A stretch of DNA of 10,224 bases from CAYTLQ01 sp964438715 (GCA_964438715.1 CAYTLQ010000214.1:1-10224), one strand, 5' to 3'; counted from the first letter of the stretch, positions 1-8,493 are shown. Notes: generated by a model from the letters alone, not told the origin. A program made the numbers and translations.

Positions 1-1
1 T

Positions 2-1156
2 CGTCACACTAACGAAAAAGAGCAAAAACAGACTATATTGACTACTAAGACAAAACAAGAGAAGCAAGGTACTGCGGAAAAAACACTCCTCTTGAACAAT
101 TCTGAGCAAAACTCTTCTAAATTAGGCCAGACAATCACTTTGGCGGATGAAGAGACGGAAAAAATCGTTAGTAAATATCTTAAAGTTATGAAGGGAAGTC
201 TTGAGTTTACTTCGGAGCAACATACCAAAAAAAGTACTCCGAAAATACTTGTAAGTAGTAATCTGCAGTCAGATAAGCTGACTGCAGATCTTAAGCCTTC
301 TGAATATGAATCTGAAAGTTCCTATAAATTTACTTCTGTTCAGGAGTCATTAAAAGAATTGACAACACTTGTTGCAAAATCATCAGCCAAAGTAAAGGAC
401 GAACAGATAAATGATAAAAATACTGTTGTAGGAGACAAAATTAGTACTAAGTCAGACTCTCGGGCAGTAACAGCAGGTTTAGACGAACCCAAGCATAAGA
501 GTTCTAAAACAGAAAATTCGAGAGAAACATTTACCATTGTGCAGGCTCAGGATGAGTTAAAAGAAAATACATCTAAGCAAGGATCAGATTTAGCAAAAGG
601 TACTGAACAGGATACAAAAGGACAGCTGAAAGAATCCGCACCGGAATTTGCCACTCGGACAGGAAATTCTGTTGCAGAAGCACCAGTTACTGTTAATACA
701 ACAGGACTTGAAATTAAAAAGATACTTGTAACATCAACAGAGATTTCTCACCCTGAAAAAACTGTTAAGGTAGGCGAACTGATTAATGAATTAGAGCAAT
801 TTCTTTCACAAAAAGACAAAGAGAGCATAACAATTAAACTTTCGCCGGAAAATTTAGGAAAAGTAAAAATTGTTCTTCGTACAGTTGAACAATTTTGTTC
901 GGCAAAAATAGAAGTAGAAACTGAGACTGCGAAAAAAATTGTCGAACAGAATATATCGCAACTTTACCGGGGCTTACAGCAACAAGGTGTACAGATGCAG
1001 TCAATACAGGTGTTTATTGGCAGTGAACAAAAACAACAAAAGCTCTGGTATGCAAAGAAAAAACTCCCTAATGAAAAAACAGTAACAGAGGGAGAACCTA
1101 AAGAGGTTATGCAGATTAAGCGATTTGGTTATAACACATACGAGTATTTGGCTTAA
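2..1156 (+). CDS. fliK: Flagellar hook-length control protein FliK, 5'-truncated by the window edge
   Basis: FliK is the secreted molecular ruler that fixes hook length and switches export from hook to filament subunits. The frame is open from base 2 with no stop, so the true start lies outside the window; the TTG at 38 has no convincing ribosome-binding site and is probably internal. Of the 384 visible residues, roughly the first 260 are rich in Lys, Ser, Thr, Glu and Gln and look disordered, as expected for a FliK ruler region. The C-terminal part (about bases 790-1035) matches the Flg_hook domain: the pattern IKLSPENLGKVKIVL followed by an amphipathic helix and a Gln-rich turn (LQQQGVQMQSIQVFI). 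A basic tail of about 40 residues follows. The stop codon lies 11 bases before flgD, in the fliK-flgD order known from many flagellar operons. The N-terminal part is too variable to confirm by eye; the identification rests on the C-terminal domain and context. Confidence 0.88.
   Translation, partial: RHTNEKEQKQTILTTKTKQEKQGTAEKTLLLNNSEQNSSKLGQTITLADEETEKIVSKYLKVMKGSLEFTSEQHTKKSTPKILVSSNLQSDKLTADLKPSEYESESSYKFTSVQESLKELTTLVAKSSAKVKDEQINDKNTVVGDKISTKSDSRAVTAGLDEPKHKSSKTENSRETFTIVQAQDELKENTSKQGSDLAKGTEQDTKGQLKESAPEFATRTGNSVAEAPVTVNTTGLEIKKILVTSTEISHPEKTVKVGELINELEQFLSQKDKESITIKLSPENLGKVKIVLRTVEQFCSAKIEVETETAKKIVEQNISQLYRGLQQQGVQMQSIQVFIGSEQKQQKLWYAKKKLPNEKTVTEGEPKEVMQIKRFGYNTYEYLA
261..289. repeat. 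Perfect 12-bp inverted repeat inside fliK
   Basis: Bases 261-272 (ATCTGCAGTCAG) are the exact reverse complement of 278-289 (CTGACTGCAGAT), with a 5-base loop ATAAG. It lies within the low-complexity part of fliK and stays in frame. No T-run follows, so it is not an intrinsic terminator. It could form a strong hairpin in the fliK mRNA; its function is unknown. Confidence 0.8.
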
Positions 1157-1167
1157 AAGGAGGTAAG

Positions 1168-1848
1168 ATGATAAGTAATATTGGCTCGGGTGGCGCTACG
1201 GGTACACTTGGTACCGGAAAAAGTGTGCTTGCAAAAGATGATTTTATGAAGCTCATGATTACACAGCTTCGCTATCAGGATCCTCTTAATCCAACAGAGG
1301 GCTCAGAGTTTGCGGCACAGTTAGCACAGTTCAGTTCTCTTGAACAGTTAACAAATCTCAACACGGCAATGGAGTCAGGGATAAATGCCAACTTCCAGCT
1401 TACGCAGTCAATTAATAATACAATGACTGCGGCTCTTATTGGCAAAGAGGTGAAACTCTCCGGTGATAACATTCAGTATAATGGTGAGTCAAGTATTACA
1501 CTCGGCTATAACCTTCCTGCAGAAGCATCATCGGTAACAATAAAAATTTATAATAAAGAAGGTGTATTGGTAAAAGAAATAACTGATGCAGAAAAAAGTC
1601 AGGGAGAGCATAAACTTTCCTGGAATTTTACCGATAATGAAGGTGAGACGGTTCCAATGGGAGAATATCGTTTCGAGGTTATAAGTAAAAATCTATCAGG
1701 TGAGGATATGGCGGTTGATATCTGCAAATACGGAATTATCAGTAGCCTGAGATTTACCGAAAATGGTACTAGGCTTGTTATTGGAAAGTCAGAATATCAG
1801 TTATCCGATGTTATGGAAATATTTAATACAACAAATGGAGGTAAATAA
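1168..1848 (+). CDS. flgD: Flagellar hook-capping (hook scaffolding) protein FlgD
   Basis: FlgD forms the cap at the tip of the growing hook, where it directs FlgE polymerisation; it is later replaced by hook-filament junction proteins. The 226-residue product is of usual length. The N-terminal FlgD signature is clear at residues 25-66, including DFMKLMITQLRYQDPLNP and the run AQLAQFSSLEQL. Residues about 90-105 (ALIGKEVKLSG) and 183-217 fit the two halves of the tudor-like domain. Between them, residues about 106-175 form the FlgD Ig-like domain, ending in the MGEYRFEV type of strand. The ATG at 1168 is supported by an excellent Shine-Dalgarno AAGGAGG (1157-1163) immediately after the fliK stop. 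The last codons (Gly-Gly-Lys, GGAGGTAAA) also act as the ribosome-binding site of the next gene, so the two are probably translationally coupled. Confidence 0.96.
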   Translation: MISNIGSGGATGTLGTGKSVLAKDDFMKLMITQLRYQDPLNPTEGSEFAAQLAQFSSLEQLTNLNTAMESGINANFQLTQSINNTMTAALIGKEVKLSGDNIQYNGESSITLGYNLPAEASSVTIKIYNKEGVLVKEITDAEKSQGEHKLSWNFTDNEGETVPMGEYRFEVISKNLSGEDMAVDICKYGIISSLRFTENGTRLVIGKSEYQLSDVMEIFNTTNGGK

Positions 1849-2226
1849 ATGAGCGGAATGATTAACGGCATAAAAGTGCCATTTGTTCCAATTGTTCAGG
1901 GAGAAGATTTCTTCTCTCCTCCAACCCGGAATGCCGGAGATTCATTTGAATCGGTATTTACGAATGAACTCGAAAAGCTGAAGTTTTCCGGACACGCGGT
2001 TAAACGGTTGGAAAGCAGGGATATTAAACTTGATGATGTCGCAATAAATTCACTGCAGAATGCAGTTGAAAAAGCAGAAGCGAAAGGCGCAAAAGATTCA
2101 TTAGTGATGATGGACGATATGGCATTTATTGTTAATGTGCCTAACCGAACCGTTATAACAGCGATGAAATTATCAGAAAGAAATGACTCTGTCTTTACGA
2201 ATATAGACAGTGTAGTTTTTGCATAG
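1849..2226 (+). CDS. Flagellar operon protein, TIGR02530-like
   Basis: This 125-residue protein resembles the TIGR02530 'flagellar operon protein' family, small proteins of unknown biochemical role encoded beside flgD and flgE in many bacteria. After a variable N-terminus (residues 1-43) comes the recognisable part: FSGHAVKRLESRDI at residue 46 onward, a helix with NAVEKAEAKGAKDSLVMMDD, then a short beta region INVPNRTVITAMK-like, and an ending with NIDSVVF. No signal peptide or membrane segment is visible, so it is probably cytoplasmic, though it might be exported by the flagellar system. Its ATG directly abuts the flgD stop codon, and its Shine-Dalgarno GGAGG is inside the end of flgD. Location supports a role in hook assembly, but this is inference; the family is known mainly from its genomic context. 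Confidence 0.85.
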   Translation: MSGMINGIKVPFVPIVQGEDFFSPPTRNAGDSFESVFTNELEKLKFSGHAVKRLESRDIKLDDVAINSLQNAVEKAEAKGAKDSLVMMDDMAFIVNVPNRTVITAMKLSERNDSVFTNIDSVVFA

Positions 2227-2249
2227 AATTTAATTAATTAAATAACTAT

Positions 2250-2302
2250 GGAGCGGGACCTTTTAAGGACGCTCCGGTCCGGCCGACTGACTGAAGCCGG
2301 AC
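2250..2302 (+). promoter_or_regulatory. Tandem GC-rich hairpins with a competing pairing, upstream of flgE
   Basis: In the 104-base gap before flgE, GGAGCG (2250-2255) pairs with CGCTCC (2270-2275), and CCT/AGG can extend it inside. Next, GTCCGGC (2277-2283) pairs with GCCGGAC (2296-2302) across a 12-base loop. GGACC (2256-2260) can instead pair with GGTCC (2276-2280), which would exclude the second hairpin. No U-run follows, so this is not a standard terminator. It may be an mRNA processing or stability element, or a leader controlling flgE; that is inference. Confidence 0.55.
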
Positions 2303-2330
2303 AAATTAACACTTAACCTTAGGAGGTAAT

Positions 2331-3971
2331 ATGTCACTTCTCAATTCACTTTTTTCCGGTGTTTCCGGTCTTCGAAATCATCAAACAATGATGGATGTTA
2401 TCGGCGATAACATTGCAAATGTAAACAGTCTTGGTTATAAAAACTCTCGTGTAACTTTTAGCGATACATTTAGTCAGTTTGTCCGTTATGGCAGTAATCC
2501 GACAAACTCAGGCGGCGGAACAAACACATTTCAGGTTGGTCTTGGAATGAAAGTGAACTCCATTGACCGTAACTGGAATCAGGGTACTTTTGAAAGGACC
2601 GGTATATATACCGATTTAGCACTTCAGGGTCCCGGCATGTTCATTCTCGAAAAAAATGGTGAAAGATTCTATTCACGAGCAGGGGCTTTTATATTCGATG
2701 CAAAGGGGATGCTTGTTAGTGCGCAAAATGGCGCTTTTGTTCAGGGTAAGATGGCAACCGAAGAAGGTATTATTCCTCCCGGAAACAATCTTGAAAATAT
2801 TATCATTGATCCGGCGATGAAACTTCCTGCAGTTGCAACATCGAATATTAAATGGGGAGGAAATTTAAGTAGTTCTTCTTCTATTACAAGAAGTGAAAAA
2901 TATCTGCAATCCGGTAATATCGATAGCGGACTGGCAAACGGAGAATCGGTTTCTGAAGACAATGTAATTTATGATACTTTCGGGAACGAATACACATTTA
3001 CTACGACATATACAAAAACCGGAACAGATGCGTATAATTTAACATATGAATTAAAAGATAGCAGTGGTACAGTTGTTCTATCTTCCCCGGCTCCGATAAC
3101 TGTTACTTTCGATCCGAACGATAATGGTAAAATGGTGACAATGAACGGCGCAACTCCTGCACCGGTGCAGATACAGAACTCACAATTAGGTATAGACTTC
3201 AGCTATGATCCGACTACTGTAAAACAAACAGCAAATACAACAACAATTTCATCGGCTGTTGATCAGAACAGAAAACCGACGATTGTTACAGGAACTCTGA
3301 CAGTGTATGATTCACTTGGCAGTCCTCACACGCTTACTTTAAAATTTACAAAAACATCTGCAAACAACTGGAATTGGAAAGCGACATTCCCTTCAGATTC
3401 AGGCGCTTTGAGCGGTAATCTTGGAACTATAACATTCAACAGCGATGGTTCAATAAATACGATGTCGCCTAATCCTCCGGTACTGAATTTTGTACCAAAC
3501 GGCGGTGCAAGTGCACAGAACATTCAACTTGATTTTGGCAGTGCTTTTAGTGGTGTTACCCAGACATCTTCTAATTCTGTACTGTCAGCGCTTTCTCAGG
3601 ATGGTTCTGCATCAGCTACACTCAGCAATTTAAGTATCGATCAGTACGGTCATCTTGTCGGGGTATTCTCCAATGGTGAGTCCCGCAATCTGGCTCAAAT
3701 TATGGTAGCTAATTTTACAAATCTCAACGGACTTATTAATGCTGGTGATAATCTTTACTCAGTTTCTGCAAATTCCGGAGAGGCAACAATCGGAGCCCCC
3801 GGTGAGGAAACCCGGACAAACATACATTCCGGCGCTTTAGAACAATCGAATGTTGATCTATCGGAAGAATTCACAAGAATGATTGTATCGCAGAGAGGTT
3901 TTCAGGCAAGCGCCAGAATTATTACAGTTGCAGATGATTTACTGCAGGAAATAACAAATCTCGTCCGTTAA
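2331..3971 (+). CDS. flgE: Flagellar hook protein FlgE, with enlarged middle domain
   Basis: FlgE polymerises into the flexible hook that joins the basal body to the filament. The N-terminus has the flagellar rod/hook signature (LFSGVSGLRNHQ, then GDNIANVNSLGYK), and the C-terminus has the matching coiled region NVDLSEEFTRMIVSQRGFQASARIITVADDLL (written here as a span of about residues 510-542). Between them, two FlaE-like segments can be seen: about residues 212-275, beginning IYDTFGNEYTF, and about 325-380, beginning VYDSLGSPHTL. At 546 residues it is about 140 longer than the 402-residue enterobacterial protein, which fits a duplicated middle domain. The ATG has a strong Shine-Dalgarno AGGAGGT (2321-2327). 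FlgE lacks a cleavable signal, as expected for flagellar type III export. It is the last gene before a strong terminator. Confidence 0.96.
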   Translation: MSLLNSLFSGVSGLRNHQTMMDVIGDNIANVNSLGYKNSRVTFSDTFSQFVRYGSNPTNSGGGTNTFQVGLGMKVNSIDRNWNQGTFERTGIYTDLALQGPGMFILEKNGERFYSRAGAFIFDAKGMLVSAQNGAFVQGKMATEEGIIPPGNNLENIIIDPAMKLPAVATSNIKWGGNLSSSSSITRSEKYLQSGNIDSGLANGESVSEDNVIYDTFGNEYTFTTTYTKTGTDAYNLTYELKDSSGTVVLSSPAPITVTFDPNDNGKMVTMNGATPAPVQIQNSQLGIDFSYDPTTVKQTANTTTISSAVDQNRKPTIVTGTLTVYDSLGSPHTLTLKFTKTSANNWNWKATFPSDSGALSGNLGTITFNSDGSINTMSPNPPVLNFVPNGGASAQNIQLDFGSAFSGVTQTSSNSVLSALSQDGSASATLSNLSIDQYGHLVGVFSNGESRNLAQIMVANFTNLNGLINAGDNLYSVSANSGEATIGAPGEETRTNIHSGALEQSNVDLSEEFTRMIVSQRGFQASARIITVADDLLQEITNLVR

Positions 3972-3998
3972 ACTATTCATCATTAGCTTCCTCATGGT

Positions 3999-4025
3999 AA
4001 AACGCCCCGAACAAAGGGGCGTTTT
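3999..4025 (+). terminator. Intrinsic terminator of the flagellar operon
   Basis: AAAACGCCCC (3999-4008) is the perfect complement of GGGGCGTTTT (4016-4025) around a 7-base loop, and the T-rich run continues as TTTTCTATTTTATT. It lies 28 bases after the flgE stop. This is a textbook rho-independent terminator and marks the end of the fliK-flgE transcription unit. The A-run on the left arm means it could also stop transcription from the other strand. Confidence 0.95.
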
Positions 4026-4094
4026 CTATTTTATTACTCTACTAAAAGAATTTATTAAATTAATAAGTTAAATCTTTCAAATTGCTCAAGGTTC

Positions 4095-4100
4095 AAGGAG
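4095..4100 (+). promoter_or_regulatory. Ribosome-binding site of the FG-GAP repeat gene
   Basis: AAGGAG lies 7 bases before the ATG at 4108 and fixes that start. The 70 bases between the flagellar terminator and this site are AT-rich and should hold the promoter, but no convincing promoter boxes could be picked out. Confidence 0.75.
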
Positions 4101-4107
4101 TACCCCT

Positions 4108-6135
4108 ATGAGAAGCCTTACATTATTCCTTTTCTTAATTTGTAGTCTGATTACTTTTCCTCAGTCAGATCAATATATCATCGATATTTCACCCGATGGT
4201 AAAATAGTTAATAAATATAAATCAGAAGAATTACAACAGGGAAAAGTTATACTCTCTACCGGCGAAGTACCTTTCGGTACAACTCCCGATTGGACATCAA
4301 CACTTGAGCGGCAAATTGGAGGAATGGCCTGGGGAGATTATGACGGAGATGGAGATCTCGACCTTGCCACAGGCTGTTACTTCAGCAACTCTTTTCCTCC
4401 AATAAACGATTATGAAAACATCATTTATCGTAATGACAATGGAACTCTAACGACAACAGCCGCATGGATTTCCGCTGATGAAAAATCTACTACTGACATT
4501 AAATGGGTGGATATCAATAATGATGGAAAGCCTGAATTGCTTTCTGCAAATGGTGATGGTTCATTTGTTCCCACTGTAATGTATTTTAATGGCGCATCAG
4601 GATTGGCTACTTCACCGGGCTGGAGCATTAGTCCGATTGCATGGACAGTTGGCGCCGGTTTTGCCGATATTGATGGTGACGGAGATCAGGATCTTGCACT
4701 TGCTAATCAGGGAAATACAGTCGATCCTATGAAACCAATAACAATTTATTACAATAACAATGGCGTTTTAAGCACTACACATGACTGGGCTTCATCGGAT
4801 ATGATGATCTCCAATAATGTTGCATTCAACGATATTAATAAAAGCAGTCTGGTTAAAGTCTCCGGAATGCAATTTATTGTTCAATCGCGTAGCGCTTTTC
4901 ATTTACCGTACTATCCTGTGTATAGTATTGACACTGTTAAAGTCAACGGTAATATTGTTTCTAATTATTGTTATGATCCAGCTTCCGGTTGGATATCGAT
5001 CGGTGGCGCTCCTTCTTCGGGCTCAGTCGTATCTGTGTCATATACATATATGAATAAATGCGATATGGCTGTATCGAAATGGTATAACTATCAAACAGGA
5101 ATTTACTTTAATAATAATGGTGTTTTGACACTCTTTCCTGAATGGCAAAGCGGATATACAGGAGGACAAAAGGGTATTGCCTGGGCAGATTTTGACAAAG
5201 ATGGCTTTCTTGATATGGCCGTCGGAGGGAGCAGTAGTCCGCATCAGATATTCAGAAATGATAACGGAACAATTCTTCCTACAGCGTGGTGGAATTCAGC
5301 AAGCACAAACACCAGTTGTCAGGAACTAATTACCGGTGATCTTAACCGTGATGGATTTCCTGAATTGGCGACAGTGAATTTTGGAACAAAACGCATAGAA
5401 ATATATCTTAACAAAAATGGTATAGTTGACCAGAACCCTACATGGCTTTACATAGCAGGCTCATCAGCCACTTCAATTTCTTTTGGTGATGTGAATGGTG
5501 ATGGCTTACCCGATCTTGCAGTTGGTACTGCGCGTACGCCGGTAGTGGTTTTTCTCAATCAGATGGTTGTTCCTGTAGAATTGACATCATTTACAGGTGC
5601 ATTGGCAGGTAATAAAATTATGTTAAACTGGGTTACCGCAACAGAAACCAACAACAGGGGATTTGAAATTCAGAGAATCAATAATAAGGCCGAATGGGAA
5701 GTGCTATCCTTTATTCAAGGAGCGGGAAATTCAGTTAGCACAAAGTATTATTCATTTATTGACGAAACATATAATAAAAATAGTAGGACGATACGATACC
5801 GGTTAAAACAAATTGATTTTGACGGAAAGTTCAGTTTTTCGGAAGAGATTTCTGTAGTTAATACAGCAAATGTTTCTTTTCATTTATATCAAAACTATCC
5901 AAATCCATTTAATCCAACCACTACTATATTTTATATTTTACCTGAACCAGGACCAGTTGAATTAACGATTTATGATGCGCTCGGAAACAAACTTGAAACA
6001 TTAGTTGACAAAGAGCAGGAAGCAGGAATGCATGAGATTTCTTTTAATGCAAAAAACCTTTCGAGCGGATTGTATTTTTATCGTTTAACCTCCGGTAACA
6101 GAACCCTGACAGGAAAAATGAATCTTATAAAATGA
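4108..6135 (+). CDS. Secreted FG-GAP/VCBS repeat protein with T9SS C-terminal sorting domain
   Basis: A 675-residue predicted surface or secreted protein. It starts with a signal peptide (MRSLTLFLFLICSLITFPQS, likely cleaved near residue 20). Seven FG-GAP/VCBS-type repeats with Asp-rich calcium loops follow, with loops beginning near D77 (DYDGDGDLD), D135 (DINNDGKPE), D187 (DIDGDGDQD), D242 (split, see below), D361 (DFDKDGFLD), D411 (DLNRDGFPE) and D461 (DVNGDGLPD). Seven repeats suggest an integrin-like seven-bladed beta-propeller. In the fourth, DIN at 242-244 is separated from CDMAVSKW at 318-325 by about 72 residues with a beta-rich pattern (VNGNIVSNYCYDP). Residues about 489-588 look FN3-like (VPVELTSFTG start), and 592-675 form the T9SS type A sorting domain (YPNPFNPTTTI, ending GLYFYRLTSG and KMNLIK). 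It is a stand-alone gene between two terminators; its ligand is unknown, with adhesion or carbohydrate binding as possibilities. Confidence 0.93.
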   Translation: MRSLTLFLFLICSLITFPQSDQYIIDISPDGKIVNKYKSEELQQGKVILSTGEVPFGTTPDWTSTLERQIGGMAWGDYDGDGDLDLATGCYFSNSFPPINDYENIIYRNDNGTLTTTAAWISADEKSTTDIKWVDINNDGKPELLSANGDGSFVPTVMYFNGASGLATSPGWSISPIAWTVGAGFADIDGDGDQDLALANQGNTVDPMKPITIYYNNNGVLSTTHDWASSDMMISNNVAFNDINKSSLVKVSGMQFIVQSRSAFHLPYYPVYSIDTVKVNGNIVSNYCYDPASGWISIGGAPSSGSVVSVSYTYMNKCDMAVSKWYNYQTGIYFNNNGVLTLFPEWQSGYTGGQKGIAWADFDKDGFLDMAVGGSSSPHQIFRNDNGTILPTAWWNSASTNTSCQELITGDLNRDGFPELATVNFGTKRIEIYLNKNGIVDQNPTWLYIAGSSATSISFGDVNGDGLPDLAVGTARTPVVVFLNQMVVPVELTSFTGALAGNKIMLNWVTATETNNRGFEIQRINNKAEWEVLSFIQGAGNSVSTKYYSFIDETYNKNSRTIRYRLKQIDFDGKFSFSEEISVVNTANVSFHLYQNYPNPFNPTTTIFYILPEPGPVELTIYDALGNKLETLVDKEQEAGMHEISFNAKNLSSGLYFYRLTSGNRTLTGKMNLIK

Positions 6136-6210
6136 TTGTGAAAATGTTAGGAAAACTGACAACCCAAGAATAAATATGATTTCTCCCTCTCAGGCATTTG
6201 TGATATGTAT

Positions 6211-6250
6211 AGAAAAAAAGTTCGGCAGAGTAAATACTCCGCCGAACTTT
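6211..6250 (-). terminator. Intrinsic terminator after katG (possibly bidirectional)
   Basis: AAAGTTCGGC (6217-6226) pairs perfectly with GCCGAACTTT (6241-6250). After one A-C mismatch, GAGT (6228-6231) pairs with ACTC (6236-6239) over a 4-base loop AAAT. Read on the - strand the stem is followed by a T-run (complement of the A-run at 6213-6219), so it should end katG transcripts, about 48 bases past the stop. On the + strand the tail is weaker, but it may also serve the convergent gene ending at 6135. Confidence 0.88.
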
Positions 6251-6297
6251 CATTAAATCATCCGAACTCAAAAGAATTCGTATTTTACCGGAATTTA

Positions 6298-8493
6298 CTA
6301 TTTCAGATCGAAACGGTCCAGGTTCATTACTTTATTCCATGCTGAAACAAAGTCACGAACAAACTTCTCCTTAGAGTCGTTTTGTGCATAAACCTCTGCA
6401 ATAGCACGAAGTTGAGAATTAGAACCAAAAATAAGATCAACACGGGTTCCGGTCCATTTCAATTCACCTGTTTTTCTGTCTCTGCCCTCAAAAACATCGG
6501 CTTTATCGGAAACAGGACTCCAAACCGTGCTCATATCGAGAAGATTAACGAAGAAATCATTGTTAAGTCTTCCGGGAGTATGAGTAAAAATGCCGTGCTT
6601 TGAATTACCGGCATTTGCACCCAATACACGCATACCTCCAACAAGAACAGTCATTTCTGGAGCGCTTAGTGTAAGAAGCTGGGCTTTATCTACAAGCATT
6701 TCCTCAGCGGAAACACTGAACTCTTTTTTCAGATAATTTCGAAATCCGTCTGCCTCAGGCTCAAGAACAGCAAATGACTCTACATCCGTCTGTTCTAATG
6801 AAGCATCCATACGACCAGGTGTAAAGGGTACTTCAATTGCATAACCGGCGAGTTTCGCTGCCGCCTCTACTGCCGCACAACCGCCAAGAACAATTAAATC
6901 AGCTAATGAGATTTTCTTGCCGTCTTTCTGAGCTGAATTAAACTCTTTCTGTATTGATTCAAGAACACCAAGTACTTTTGCAAGCTGTGCCGGTTCGTTT
7001 ACCTGCCAGTCCTTCTGTGGTGCAAGTCGAATTCGGGCGCCATTTGCACCTCCCCGTTTATCGGATCCACGGAAGGTAGAGGCAGAAGACCACGCTGTAT
7101 AAACAAGCTCGGTTATGGATAATCCACTGTTCAGTAATTTTTCTTTTAATGCGGCAAAATCCTGTGCATCAACTAAGGGATGATCAACAGCCGGAATAGG
7201 ATCCTGCCAGATAAGCTCTTCTTCAGGAACTTCAGGACCTAAATAGCGAGTTTTTGGACCCATATCTCTGTGTGTTAATTTAAACCATGCGCGTGCGAAG
7301 GCATCGGCAAAAGCTTCGGGATCTTTATGGAACCTGCGAGCGATGGGTTCATAGATGGGGTCGTAACGAAGAGATAAATCAGCAGTGGTCATCATTGGGC
7401 GATGCTTTATTGATGGATCGTGTGCATCGGGAATCATGTGCTCTTCTTTAACATCCTTTGCAAGCCACTGATAAGCGCCGGCGGGACTTTTGACTAACTC
7501 CCATTCATACCCAAACAACATATCAAAATAACCCATATCCCATTTTGTTGGGTTCGGTTTCCAGGCTCCTTCAATACCACTTGTTATAGTATCTTTACCT
7601 TTACCGGTACCAAACTTATTGATCCAACCTAAGCCCTGAGCTTCAATCGGAGCGCCTTCAGGTTCAGGTCCAACAAGGGCAGGGTCACCTGCGCCGTGAG
7701 CTTTTCCGAAAGTATGTCCCCCTGCAATCAAGGCAACGGTCTCTTCATCATTCATCGCCATGCGGCCGAATGTTTCGCGAACATCTTTTCCTGAAGCAAC
7801 AGGATCAGGGTTGCCATTCGGTCCTTCGGGATTAACATAAATTAAACCCATCTGCACAGCAGCTAATGGGTTATCAAGTTCGCGATCACCGCTGTAGCGG
7901 TTATCACCAAGCCATTTATCTTCATTTCCCCAATAAATATCTTCTTCGGGTTGCCATATATCAACTCTTCCGCCGGCGAAACCAAATGTTTTAAAGCCCA
8001 TCGATTCCAGAGCACAGTTTCCTGCAAGAATCATAAGATCTGCCCAGGAAATTTTATTACCATATTTTTGTTTTATAGGCCAGAGCAAACGGCGAGCTTT
8101 ATCGCGGTTGCCGTTATCGGGACAGCTATTTACCGGAGCAAAGCGCTGATTACCAGTACCGCCGCCTCCCCGACCATCAGCAATACGATAAGTGCCTGCA
8201 CTATGCCATGCCATACGAATAAAGAGACCACCATAATGCCCCCAGTCTGCCGGCCACCAATCCTGGGAGTCGGTCATTAATGCATAAAGATCATTTTTCA
8301 GTGCCTGCAGATCGAGTTTTTTGAATTCTTCAGCATAGTTGAAATCAGGTCCCATCGGATTGGATGCTGGTGCGTGTTGATGTAAAATGCCCAAATTTAA
8401 TTGATTAGGCCACCAATGTCGATTAGTGGTACCTCTTCCGGCAGCAGTACCACCAAGTTTGCCCGTAAACGGACACTTTTGCTCTCCTGACAT
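6298..8493 (-). CDS. katG: Catalase-peroxidase KatG
   Basis: KatG is a bifunctional haem enzyme that dismutates hydrogen peroxide and also acts as a peroxidase; it is normally cytoplasmic. I place the start at the ATG complementary to 8491-8493 (731 residues, close to the 726 of E. coli KatG), because AAAGGA lies just upstream; the TTG at 8511 has no ribosome-binding site. With this start, the distal haem pocket is R93, W96 and H97 (IRMAWHSAGTYR), and the proximal haem ligand is H260 (GGHTFGKAHGAG). The Met-Tyr-Trp covalent adduct needed for catalase activity is predicted as M245-Y219-W96, with the same spacing as in Mycobacterium tuberculosis KatG. The C-terminal half is the usual second, non-haem peroxidase-like domain. 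No break or missing key residue is seen. It follows perR by 54 bases on the same strand, so it is probably co-transcribed with perR and induced by peroxide. Confidence 0.97.
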   Translation of the reverse strand: MSGEQKCPFTGKLGGTAAGRGTTNRHWWPNQLNLGILHQHAPASNPMGPDFNYAEEFKKLDLQALKNDLYALMTDSQDWWPADWGHYGGLFIRMAWHSAGTYRIADGRGGGGTGNQRFAPVNSCPDNGNRDKARRLLWPIKQKYGNKISWADLMILAGNCALESMGFKTFGFAGGRVDIWQPEEDIYWGNEDKWLGDNRYSGDRELDNPLAAVQMGLIYVNPEGPNGNPDPVASGKDVRETFGRMAMNDEETVALIAGGHTFGKAHGAGDPALVGPEPEGAPIEAQGLGWINKFGTGKGKDTITSGIEGAWKPNPTKWDMGYFDMLFGYEWELVKSPAGAYQWLAKDVKEEHMIPDAHDPSIKHRPMMTTADLSLRYDPIYEPIARRFHKDPEAFADAFARAWFKLTHRDMGPKTRYLGPEVPEEELIWQDPIPAVDHPLVDAQDFAALKEKLLNSGLSITELVYTAWSSASTFRGSDKRGGANGARIRLAPQKDWQVNEPAQLAKVLGVLESIQKEFNSAQKDGKKISLADLIVLGGCAAVEAAAKLAGYAIEVPFTPGRMDASLEQTDVESFAVLEPEADGFRNYLKKEFSVSAEEMLVDKAQLLTLSAPEMTVLVGGMRVLGANAGNSKHGIFTHTPGRLNNDFFVNLLDMSTVWSPVSDKADVFEGRDRKTGELKWTGTRVDLIFGSNSQLRAIAEVYAQNDSKEKFVRDFVSAWNKVMNLDRFDLK

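Noticed and set aside
38..40. TTG at 38 as the true fliK start
   Set aside because: The frame is open to the window edge and there is no ribosome-binding site before the TTG, so the gene is better described as cut by the edge.
7951..8280. 109-residue + strand frame opposite katG, and other frames opposite katG and perR
   Set aside because: They are antisense shadows of well-identified genes and show no protein-family features.
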